Assembly (NCBI RefSeq): GCF_000725125.1
Contig: NZ_JFCB01000009.1
Span: 1-64,000, forward strand
Direction: 5' to 3'
Length of the DNA: 64,000 bases
Source: Streptomyces toyocaensis
Lineage (GTDB): Bacteria > Actinomycetota > Actinomycetes > Streptomycetales > Streptomycetaceae
The translations under genes and the position numbers were made by a program. Below, piece after piece: positions 50,525-60,364 of the stretch (position 1 is its first letter; every line of letters starts with the position of its first letter). The notes under the pieces were generated by a model. That model saw only the letters and a program-made list of their open reading frames with translations. It ran no database searches and was not told the DNA's origin.

Positions 50525-51256
50525 GTGAACGGTCCCGAGATCCACGTCGAGTTCGATCCCGAACTGCTGCTCTTCGTCCCCCAGGCGCGGCCCACGGGCG
50601 CCACGAAGACCACCACCGACGGCGTCTCCAGCCTCGGCCACGTCGTCGAGTCCCTCGGCGTCCCGCTGACCGAGGTGGGCACGCTGCTCGTGGACGGCCA
50701 CGAGGTACCGGCCGGCCATGTTCCGGCCGCGGGCGAGTCGGTGACCGTGCGGGCGGTCGGGCATCCGCAGCGGGTGCCGGGCGCGCCGCTGCGGTTCCTG
50801 CTCGACGTACACCTCGGCACGCTGGCGCGGCGGCTGCGGCTGCTCGGCGTGGACACGGCGTACGAGTCGACCGACATCGGCGATCCGGCGCTGGCCGCGC
50901 GGTCGGCGGCGGAGAAGCGGGTCATGCTCAGCCGCGACCGGGGGCTGCTGCGGCGGCGGGAGCTGTGGGCGGGGGCGTTCGTCTACAGCACGCGGCCGGA
51001 GGAGCAACTGACGTACGTGCTGGACCGGTTCGATCCCGAGCTGCGCCCGTGGACCCGGTGCACCTCCTGCAACGGGCTGCTGCGCCGGGCCACCAAGGAG
51101 GAGATCGCCGACCAGTTGCAGGGGGGCACGCACCGTAACTACGACGTGTTCGCGCAGTGTTCCGACTGCGGGCGGGCGTACTGGAAGGGCGCGCACCACG
51201 AGCAACTGGTCGCCATCGTGGAGCGGGCGGTCGCTTCGCGCTCCTCACGGGGGTGA
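50525..51256 (+). CDS. Mut7-C RNAse domain protein with N-terminal ubiquitin-like domain
   Basis: 243 residues from GTG 50525. Residues 1-85 resemble the ubiquitin/ThiS-like Mut7-C-associated domain (VVESLGVPLTEVGTLLVDGH). From ~90 is the PIN-like Mut7-C domain: FLLDVHLGTLARRLRLLGVD, DPALAARSAAEKRVMLSRDR, LLRRRELWAGAFV, and a zinc ribbon CTSCNG...CSDCGRAYW. Asp residues at VMLSRDRGLL and FLLDVHLG fit the metal-dependent RNase site. Cytosolic. Convergent with the oxidase gene. Confidence 0.92.
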   Translation: MNGPEIHVEFDPELLLFVPQARPTGATKTTTDGVSSLGHVVESLGVPLTEVGTLLVDGHEVPAGHVPAAGESVTVRAVGHPQRVPGAPLRFLLDVHLGTLARRLRLLGVDTAYESTDIGDPALAARSAAEKRVMLSRDRGLLRRRELWAGAFVYSTRPEEQLTYVLDRFDPELRPWTRCTSCNGLLRRATKEEIADQLQGGTHRNYDVFAQCSDCGRAYWKGAHHEQLVAIVERAVASRSSRG

Positions 51257-51274
51257 GGGGTCGCTCCGCTGGGA

Positions 51275-51319
51275 AGCGCCGTGGGAGGGAGCGCCGTGGG
51301 AGGGAGCGCCGTGGGAGGT
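51275..51319 (+). repeat. Three tandem 15-bp repeats
   Basis: AGCGCCGTGGGAGGG occurs three times head to tail (the last with one change) just before the terminator. No function evident. Confidence 0.8.
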
Positions 51320-51328
51320 AAGCGCAGT

Positions 51329-51369
51329 GGGGAACTGCGGGCCGTTTGTGGCTGGTCGCGCAGTTCCCC
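51329..51369. terminator. Terminator between convergent genes
   Basis: GGGGAACTGCG (51329-51339) and CGCAGTTCCCC (51359-51369). Stems of this sequence type (GGGAACTGCG with GGCCAGCC-like loop) recur as dispersed terminators in Streptomyces genomes (general knowledge). Confidence 0.75.
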
Positions 51370-51389
51370 GCGCCCCTGGCGGGGCGCTG

Positions 51390-53813
51390 TCAGCGCATTC
51401 TGAGATCCTTCGCGCCGCAGGCGATGCCGTCGCGGTTTCTGTCCAGCTTCAGCGGGTCGTCCTTGCCGTTGACCTTCAGGCGGCCGTAGTCGTGGTCCTT
51501 CAGCCACATGCAGCGGGCGAACGTGGTCGGCTTCACGTCCGCCGGGAAGGCCGTCGGCACGCAGACGTTGGCGGAGCCGTAGTGGCGGTCGCAGCCCGAG
51601 ACGGTCGGGGCGACCGGCTGTGACGTGCGCTTCTTGCCTGCCTTGGTCACCTTGCCCGCCGGGGCCTCGGCGAAGTCGTGGACGTGGGCGGAGGCGTCCT
51701 GGGCAGTGAGAGCCGCCGGGCCCTGGAGGTGCACCCACTTCGCCACCGAGGGAACGCCGGCCGCGTCGACCGCGAAGAGCATGTACCAGCCGGGCGGGGC
51801 CAGGTTGGGGTTGCTCGTCACGTTCAGGTCGACCGTGTTGCCGTCGACGGACAGCGGCAGGTCCACGAACCGCTGGTTCGGGTCCGAGGAGTGGGTCACG
51901 GCGGCCGGGCGGATCAGCTCGGCCTTGGCGATGGGCCGGTCGACGGTGATCCGCTGGGTGTCGCCGTAGTTCCACTCGGTGTCGATGACCGAGGTGATCA
52001 CCGGCCGCTCCCCCTTGAAGAGGTAGGGCGGGCTGTAGACCGACACGTTGTGGTTCCAGGAGCCGTTGCCCGGGTTGTCGCCGGTGGTCATCACACGGCC
52101 GTCGGGCAGCAGGAACGCCGAGGAGTGGTAGCCGCGCGCCTCCGGGTCGACGGCCACCGGGTCGAAGGTCTCCGAGGCCGGGTCGAAGACCGACGTCTCG
52201 AACACCGGGTCGGCCCGGTTGTGCAGCGCGCCACCGGTCTCCAGCACCTTGCCGTCGGGCAGCAGGACGGCGGAGAGGTACATCTTGCCCTGGTCGCCGG
52301 TCTGCGGCACCGGACCGTTGCCGTGGTCGACGGTGCCCTGCGGGATCGGCGGGCCGGCCACGTAGGTCGGGTCCGGCTGCTTGAGGTCGATGATGTCGGT
52401 GAGCCGGTTCGCGTCCGGGTTGGAGTCGATGTTGCCGCCGCCGAGGGTGAGGACCTTCTGGTCCTGCGCCGGGGGCAGCAGCACGCTCGTCGACTGGTCC
52501 CGCTCGTCCTTGTTCCGCAGGCCCGGGGTCTGGGTGATGGTGTTGGCGTCGTAGTCGTAGATCGCGGATCCGGTGCCCGGGATGTTGTTGCCGAAGACGT
52601 GGCTGCCGGAGTAGAAGAGGCGGCCGTCCTGCATGAGGATCATCGACGGGTACAGGCCCCAGTACGACCAGGTCTGGTTGACCTTCCAGGTGGGCAGCCA
52701 CCGCTGCTCGGCGTCCGACCACCGCTCGGCGGTGACCGAGCCGGTGGAGTCCTCGCGCAGACCGCCGAAACTGATCACGTCACCGTTGCCGAGGATCGTC
52801 GCCGACGGGTACCAGTGGCCGTCGTTCATGTCGTTGGTCTTCGTGTACGACTCGGTCTCCGGGTCGAAGACGTACGAGTCCTTGTAGCCCTGGTAGCCGA
52901 TCGTTCCGTCGGCGGACGGATAGCCCTTGTTGCCGCTCATGACCAGGACCCGGCCGTCCTTGAGCTGGACGTGCCCGGCGCAGAACATGTCGTCCGGGGT
53001 CGGGACGACCTTGTAGGTGCCGTCCTCCGGGTCGTAGACGGCGCTGGTGAAGGTGCCCGCTTCGAACCGCTCCGGGTCGTTGCCGGAGCCGGCGATCAGC
53101 AGCACCTTGCCGTTGTGCAGGACCACGGAGTGCATGGAGCGCACCGGGTTCTGCGCGGGCAGGACCTCCCAGCTGCCGTCGGCGCACTCCTGGGCGGTGC
53201 CCGTGCAGCCCGGTTCCGGGACCGGCTCGGCGACCTGTTCCATCGTGTAGTCGTCCGTGGTGGCGGAGCCGGTGCCGTAGACGGACACGCCCCAGGAGAT
53301 GCGGTCGGTGCCGGCCGGGACCTCGGGGGTGCGGACGGTGGCCTCGGTCCAGTCGGCCTGCAGGTCGAGGGTCTTGAGGTCGGTCCAGTACTGCCAGCCG
53401 GCCGTGGAGTCGTGCCGGAACAGGGTGACGGCCGCGTCCGGGGTGGTCGTCCTGTACCAGAGCCCGAGGTCGTACTGCTTGCCCGGCGTCACCACGGGCG
53501 CGCAGTCGGCGGACTCGGTGATCAGGGCCTTGCGGTCGCCGTCGACGCGGCGGGTCAGCTCGACCTTCATCGCCTTGTCGCCGGTGTGCGCGTCGGCGGT
53601 GGTGGTGAACGTGAAGTCGTTGTCGCCCCAGCCGGACTTCTCCCAGCAGTACGGCATGTCGCCGGTGCCGGCGGTCTCGAAGCCCGGGTTCTTGATGAGG
53701 TTGGCGGCGGAGGCGGGTTGCGGGGCGGTGAGGAGGAGGCCGGTGGTGAGGGCACCGACGGCCAGCAGGGCCGTGGTGCGTCTGGACGCCGGCGGTTTTC
53801 CGGGTGTTCTCAT
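51390..53813 (-). CDS. Secreted copper radical oxidase (galactose oxidase/GlxA-like) with excalibur-like tail
   Basis: 807 residues. Signal peptide (ending PASA-AN), a carbohydrate-binding-like domain (~40-200), a kelch seven-blade propeller, a DUF1929/galactose-oxidase C-domain (~590-690), and a C-terminal Cys-rich domain ending LDRNRDGIACG (excalibur-like Ca site). The copper site is complete by comparison with galactose oxidase and S. coelicolor GlxA: Cys278 (MFCAGH) and Tyr335 (HWYPS) for the thioether cofactor, Tyr562-His563 (GYHSS) and His641 (THSS). Activity should be oxidation of an alcohol to aldehyde with H2O2 release. Last gene of the 4-gene operon; its ATG overlaps the upstream stop (ATGA). 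Confidence 0.9.
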   Translation of the reverse strand: MRTPGKPPASRRTTALLAVGALTTGLLLTAPQPASAANLIKNPGFETAGTGDMPYCWEKSGWGDNDFTFTTTADAHTGDKAMKVELTRRVDGDRKALITESADCAPVVTPGKQYDLGLWYRTTTPDAAVTLFRHDSTAGWQYWTDLKTLDLQADWTEATVRTPEVPAGTDRISWGVSVYGTGSATTDDYTMEQVAEPVPEPGCTGTAQECADGSWEVLPAQNPVRSMHSVVLHNGKVLLIAGSGNDPERFEAGTFTSAVYDPEDGTYKVVPTPDDMFCAGHVQLKDGRVLVMSGNKGYPSADGTIGYQGYKDSYVFDPETESYTKTNDMNDGHWYPSATILGNGDVISFGGLREDSTGSVTAERWSDAEQRWLPTWKVNQTWSYWGLYPSMILMQDGRLFYSGSHVFGNNIPGTGSAIYDYDANTITQTPGLRNKDERDQSTSVLLPPAQDQKVLTLGGGNIDSNPDANRLTDIIDLKQPDPTYVAGPPIPQGTVDHGNGPVPQTGDQGKMYLSAVLLPDGKVLETGGALHNRADPVFETSVFDPASETFDPVAVDPEARGYHSSAFLLPDGRVMTTGDNPGNGSWNHNVSVYSPPYLFKGERPVITSVIDTEWNYGDTQRITVDRPIAKAELIRPAAVTHSSDPNQRFVDLPLSVDGNTVDLNVTSNPNLAPPGWYMLFAVDAAGVPSVAKWVHLQGPAALTAQDASAHVHDFAEAPAGKVTKAGKKRTSQPVAPTVSGCDRHYGSANVCVPTAFPADVKPTTFARCMWLKDHDYGRLKVNGKDDPLKLDRNRDGIACGAKDLRMR

Positions 53814-54991
53814 GCGGTGCTCCTTGCCGTACGGCTCCTGCTCGGGAGGTACACCAGCGCCTCGGTTCCCACGAAGCGCAGGACGAAGGTGATCACGAGT
53901 GCCAGCGCGGTGGCGGGCAGTGCCGCCATGCCGAACCGGCCGACCAGCAGCGCGATCAGCGGCAGGCGCAGCACCAGGTCGGCGTTGGCGAGCAGCGCGA
54001 ACCGCGCGGTGCGGTCGGCCCAGTGCCGGTGCCGCCGCCGCTCGCGGAACAGCAGTCTCTCGATCAGCAGGAAGTTCCAGGCCACGCCGAACTGGTTGGC
54101 GACGATCTCGGCGGGCAGATAGTGCAGCCCGGCCTCGGTCAGCGCCGACAGCGCGACGAGGTTGGGTACGAAGCCGGTGAGCCCGATCAGCCCGAAGACG
54201 ACCATGCGGGCGAGGGGGGACCGCGTGCGCAGCCCGGCGAGGTGCCGCAGGAAGCGCATCCCCTCCTGCGCGGACGACTTGGACTCCCCGGCGAACCGGT
54301 CCTGGAAGACGAACGGCACCTCGGTGACCGTACGGGGTCGGCTGCGGACGGCGAGTTCGAGGAGGATCTTGTACCCGAGAGGCTTGAGGGCGTCGGCGGT
54401 GACGGCGCCGCGGCGGATGGCGAAGAAACCGCTCATGGGGTCGCTGATGCCGTGCAGCCGGCGCGGGAAGAGGGCCTTGGTCAGCCAGGTCGCCCCGCGT
54501 GAGACGGCCACCCGGTAGCTGCCGGCGAGCCCGGCCCGGCTGCCTCCCTTGATGTACCGGGAAGCGACGACGAGCCCGGCGTTCGCCCGCTCCCCCGTCG
54601 CCACCAGCTCCGGGACGAGGGACGGCGGGTGCTGGCAGTCGCCGTCCATGACGACGACCCAGTCGGACGAGGCGGCCCTGATGCCCTCGACGACGGCCCC
54701 GCCGAGCCCGCCGACGGCTTCCTCGCGGTGCAGGACGGTGACCGGGAAGGGGCAGTCCCGGGCCGCCTCCCGGACGACGTCGGGGGTGTCGTCGGTGGAG
54801 TCGTCCACGAAGACGACCTCGCAGGGCAGCCGGGCGGGCACCGATTCGGTGATCTGGTGCAGCAACCGCCGTACGTTGGCGGACTCGTTGAAGGTGGGCA
54901 CGACGATGGTGACGGCGCCGGGCTCAGGTACCTGAACCGGGTCGAGCGTGGGGTCGCCCAGCTCGCCGGGGACGATGGACTCCTGGCTCAT
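53810..54991 (-). CDS. Polyprenol-phosphate sugar synthase fused to a GtrA-like membrane domain
   Basis: 393 residues. Residues ~20-250 are a GT-A family 2 glycosyltransferase of the dolichol-phosphate-mannose-synthase type: TIVVPTFNESANVRRLLHQI, VVFVDDSTDDTPDV, VVMDGDCQHPPSLV, and SDPMSGFFAIRRGAV. Residues ~260-390 are a four-helix GtrA domain (FGLIGLTGFVPNLVALSALT, EIVANQFGVAWNFLLIERL, LLANADLVLRLPLIALL). It should make polyprenyl-phosphate sugar and help flip it across the membrane, feeding the GT39 enzyme encoded upstream. Four-base overlaps on both sides. Confidence 0.92.
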   Translation of the reverse strand: MSQESIVPGELGDPTLDPVQVPEPGAVTIVVPTFNESANVRRLLHQITESVPARLPCEVVFVDDSTDDTPDVVREAARDCPFPVTVLHREEAVGGLGGAVVEGIRAASSDWVVVMDGDCQHPPSLVPELVATGERANAGLVVASRYIKGGSRAGLAGSYRVAVSRGATWLTKALFPRRLHGISDPMSGFFAIRRGAVTADALKPLGYKILLELAVRSRPRTVTEVPFVFQDRFAGESKSSAQEGMRFLRHLAGLRTRSPLARMVVFGLIGLTGFVPNLVALSALTEAGLHYLPAEIVANQFGVAWNFLLIERLLFRERRRHRHWADRTARFALLANADLVLRLPLIALLVGRFGMAALPATALALVITFVLRFVGTEALVYLPSRSRTARSTA

Positions 54992-56634
54992 CGGGTGCCT
55001 CCGGCGGTCTCGACCTGGCGGATCTCGATACGGTCGGCACCGGTGCCGAACACGGCGACCGGTTTCGAGTGCTCGACGGCCTGCCTGACGTTGGGCAGGT
55101 CCTTCGCGTCGCGCCGTACCGTCGGTGAGGCGACCACGTAGTCGATGTCCCGCCAGCCGTTGGGCAGGGTGTCGGTCACCGCGGGGTCGAGGTCGGCCTT
55201 GTAGAACCAGATGACGCCGGGGCCGGGCCGGTACCCGGCGTGCACCAGGTCCAGCCACATGGCGTCGTCGACCAGCACCCGGGTGCCCGCCGGGTCCACC
55301 ACCTCGGTGGCCATCCACGTCGAGGCCGCCTCGTAGGGCGCGTTGGCCTCGGTGGTGACGGCGGTGCGGGCGCCGTCGTACCAGCGGGGTACGACGTAGG
55401 CCGTGGCGGCGAGGGCGAGGACACCGGCGAGGGTGTACCGGGCGTAGGTCAGCGGCCGTCCCTCGGTCGCGGAGCGCCGTCGCCGCAGCACGGCGTGGGC
55501 GACACTGGCGGCCCCGCCGGCCAGGACGAGGGCGAGGAAGGGCAGCGCCTGGATGATGTACATGGCCGGCAGATAGCCGTCCGGGCGCAGGGCCAGCGCG
55601 GCCAGGATCGCCACGGTGAGGGCCGGGCCGGCCAGGGCGCGGGCGGTGACCGACCAGCGCCAGGTGACGATCAGCAGCAGGGCGCCCGCGAGGCCGCCGA
55701 GGGGCAGGATGCGGTCGTAGTACAGCCAGGACTGGAGCACCCCCCAGGAGCCGGAGCCCTCGTCGAGGATGAAGCCGGAACCCGGCCGGGTCATCTGGTA
55801 CGCGACGCCGTCCCACAGGGAGACGTGTCCGCTGCCCGGGAACAGCTCGCCCTTGAGCAGGGCGAACAGCGGGTAGGAGAAACCGATCAGCGCGCAGGCC
55901 GTGACGGCGCCGGTCAGCGCGAACTTGCGGGTGTCCCTGTGGCTGTGGCGCCAGGCGGTGACGAACAGGGCGGGCAGGACGACGAGCATCGTCTCCTTGG
56001 TGAGGACGCCGACGGCGGCGGCGATGCCCGCGCCGAAGTGGTGCCACAGGTGGCGGCTCGGGGAGGCGGCGAGGGTGAAGGCGAGCAGCGTCCACATCAC
56101 CGCGAGGTTGTCGAGGAAGATCTCGCGCTGCAGGACGACGGACAGCGGGGAGAGGCCGAAGATCACCATGCCGAGCGCCGCCGCCCAGCGGGGCAGGGAG
56201 AGGCGGCGCCCGAGGACGTAGACCAGGACCGCGCTGATGCCGCTGATCAGCAGCATCACGCCGCGCATGGTGCCGACGGTCATCGACTCGGGGCTGATCA
56301 TCGCCGGTATCCAGGTCAGGACGGCGAGCTGGATCCAGCCGAGCGGCGGGTGGTCGTACCAGTAGGTGTAGTGGGCGAGGCCCCGGCCCTCCTGGACGGC
56401 CCAGGCCTGGGCGAGGTAGGTGCCCTCGTCGTCGCTGAGGGTCGGGTAGTCGGCGATGTTCCAGCCCTGGACGACGAGGATCGCGACCAGGAGGCCACCG
56501 CAGAGGAGGAGGTCGGAGCGGGAGGAGCGGAGCCGGCCCGGCGGCCGTGTCCGGCCGGCCGGAGCGGTGGTGGGCACGGGTCGGCGCTGCGCGGGGACCT
56601 TGGGGCCGGTCACCGCGGGAAGGGTGGAGGTCAC
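54988..56634 (-). CDS. GT39/ArnT-like membrane glycosyltransferase
   Basis: 548 residues from GTG 56634, overlapping the GT2 stop by GTGA. About 10-12 transmembrane helices. The first extracytoplasmic loop has SDDEGTYLAQAWAVQEGRGL with the Asp-Glu motif of GT-C (PMT/ArnT) enzymes, followed by YTYWYDHPPLGWIQLAVLTW. Substrate is a polyprenyl-phosphate sugar, moved to an acceptor outside the membrane. The C-terminal ~130 residues form a soluble extracytoplasmic domain (YEAASTWMATEVVDPAGT). Its donor is probably made by the DPM-GtrA enzyme encoded next. Confidence 0.9.
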   Translation of the reverse strand: MTSTLPAVTGPKVPAQRRPVPTTAPAGRTRPPGRLRSSRSDLLLCGGLLVAILVVQGWNIADYPTLSDDEGTYLAQAWAVQEGRGLAHYTYWYDHPPLGWIQLAVLTWIPAMISPESMTVGTMRGVMLLISGISAVLVYVLGRRLSLPRWAAALGMVIFGLSPLSVVLQREIFLDNLAVMWTLLAFTLAASPSRHLWHHFGAGIAAAVGVLTKETMLVVLPALFVTAWRHSHRDTRKFALTGAVTACALIGFSYPLFALLKGELFPGSGHVSLWDGVAYQMTRPGSGFILDEGSGSWGVLQSWLYYDRILPLGGLAGALLLIVTWRWSVTARALAGPALTVAILAALALRPDGYLPAMYIIQALPFLALVLAGGAASVAHAVLRRRRSATEGRPLTYARYTLAGVLALAATAYVVPRWYDGARTAVTTEANAPYEAASTWMATEVVDPAGTRVLVDDAMWLDLVHAGYRPGPGVIWFYKADLDPAVTDTLPNGWRDIDYVVASPTVRRDAKDLPNVRQAVEHSKPVAVFGTGADRIEIRQVETAGGTR

Positions 56635-57941
56635 GCGGGGACGTCCTCTCGGGTCGCGGTCGCGGTGCCACGGGTCACGGCGGAGGCGTCCCGTGCGGCC
56701 GTGGGCGCGTCGATGTGCGCGCCGACGTGCGTGGTCAGCTCCCAGTCGTTGCGGCCGCGCTGCTCGCGCCACACCGCGCGGACCGCGGCACCGGCGAGGA
56801 GCACCTGGTAGAACGGGCCGCCCACGATGAGCTTGAGGTAGTGGACGAACCGGACGCGCAGCCCGTACTGCCTGCCGAAGTCGTGCAGCCCGACCACCTC
56901 GAAGACGAAGGTGACGAGGGCGGTGACGGCCGGCAGGAAGGTGAGGAAGGCGAGGGAGACGGGCACGTCGAGGAAGATCGCGACCGCCACGTTCAGCGGG
57001 ATGATCAGGCCGGTGAACGCCTGCAGGAAAGGCGTCATCAGCGTGTAGCGGGCGAGCATCCGCTGCCCGAACGTGGGCAGTTGCTTCCAGTCCTTCTTCC
57101 GGTACACCTGCAGGAAGCCCTGGTTCCAGCGGGTGCGCTGTTTCAGCAGCGACATCAGCGAGCCCGGGGTCTCCTCGCGGGTCACCATGTCGGAGTCGTA
57201 GGCGACGACTACCTGTCTGCCGACGCTGGAGAGCCGGACGCCCAGATCGCAGTCCTCGGCGAGGCAGTCGGGATCCCAGCCGTCCGCTTCCCGCAGGACG
57301 TCGGTGCGGACGAAGACCGTGTTGCCCCCGAGCGGTATGAATCCCTTCTGCGCGTGCAGGTGGAGCCGCGAGCGGAACCAGAAGAAGTACTCCAGGCAGT
57401 TGCGCAGGCTGTACCAGCTGGAGTGGAAGTTGATCAGCTGCACCCCGCCCTGGACCACGTCGGCCCCGGTGGACCGGAAGGCGTGGTCGACGTGGGCGAG
57501 GAGTTCCGGGTGGACCTGGTCCTCGGCGTCGAAGACCCCGACGACGTCGCCGCGGCAGTGCGGCAGCGCCGTGTTCATGGCCTTCGGTTTGTTCTTCTTC
57601 TCGTGGGTGTCGACGACCACCCGGACCCGTGGGTCCCGGCGGGCCGCCGCCTCGGCGACGGCGGTGGTCGGGGGATCGTCGTGGCCGACGATCACGATGA
57701 TCTCGAAGTCGGTGTGGCTCGACTCGAGCAGCCGCTGGATGGTGTGGTCGAGCACCGCCTGTTCGTGGCGGGCCGGCAGCAACAGCGAGAACGACAGGTG
57801 CCCGCCGCCGTCCGGGCTGCTGAACCGGGTGGAGGCCAGCACCTCGGGCGTACGCCAGGCGTGCATCTGCCACCACAAGGTGAACGCGGCCATCCAGAAC
57901 AAGGCCAGCGAAACGACAGCGATGAATACAGACGTGAGCAA
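56631..57941 (-). CDS. Processive GT2 glycan synthase (cellulose/chitin-synthase-like)
   Basis: TTG 57941 is chosen (GGGGGG six bases upstream); a longer ATG start at 57974 is possible. 436 residues: an N-terminal membrane helix (SVFIAVVSLALFWMAAFTLW), GT-A core with SLLLPARHEQAVLDHTI, VFDAEDQV (DxD-like), LAEDCDLGVRL (ED) and QRTRWNQGFLQVY (Q/RxxRW), then helices (PLNVAVAIFLDVPVSLAF...). These are the D,D,D,QxxRW signatures of processive beta-glycan synthases such as CslA. First gene of the operon; 240 bp of promoter DNA lie upstream (57942-58181). Confidence 0.92.
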   Translation of the reverse strand: MLTSVFIAVVSLALFWMAAFTLWWQMHAWRTPEVLASTRFSSPDGGGHLSFSLLLPARHEQAVLDHTIQRLLESSHTDFEIIVIVGHDDPPTTAVAEAAARRDPRVRVVVDTHEKKNKPKAMNTALPHCRGDVVGVFDAEDQVHPELLAHVDHAFRSTGADVVQGGVQLINFHSSWYSLRNCLEYFFWFRSRLHLHAQKGFIPLGGNTVFVRTDVLREADGWDPDCLAEDCDLGVRLSSVGRQVVVAYDSDMVTREETPGSLMSLLKQRTRWNQGFLQVYRKKDWKQLPTFGQRMLARYTLMTPFLQAFTGLIIPLNVAVAIFLDVPVSLAFLTFLPAVTALVTFVFEVVGLHDFGRQYGLRVRFVHYLKLIVGGPFYQVLLAGAAVRAVWREQRGRNDWELTTHVGAHIDAPTAARDASAVTRGTATATREDVPA

Positions 57942-58181
57942 ACAGATCCCCCCAGATCCCGAAACCCCCCGCAACGTGACGGCGCGTCACTCCTGCGGCG
58001 CCCCGTCCGCCACGTCACCGTGCAGAGATTAAGGGGGAATTGTGAAACGTGGGGGCACTTCCGATAAAGACCCTGTTGCGGAACAGTGCTGTGGCATAAC
58101 GGAGTTGACCGGAATCAGCCAGTGACGCGACCGGTCCCCGGTGCCTCCGTGCAGCCCAACAGGCTTGGCTGGCAGGCCCGT

Positions 58182-60215
<2,034 letters not shown>

Positions 60216-60364
60216 GGTGTCCATCCTGCCGCAGTACCCGCCCAGGAGCCCGGCAGCACACAGCCGGGCGATCCGGCCCTCTCCCCACGGCGGCCCCCGC
60301 ACGACACACTTGTGACCAGGGAACGCGGCCGGAACCGGCCGACGCCACCGGAGGGGGACATCAC

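Noticed and set aside
53810..56671. 953-codon continuous frame from the GT39 region into the DPM-GtrA gene
   Set aside because: Upstream of 54991 it is an Arg/Pro-rich shadow of GT39; the DPM protein starts at ATG 54991 with the usual four-base overlap.
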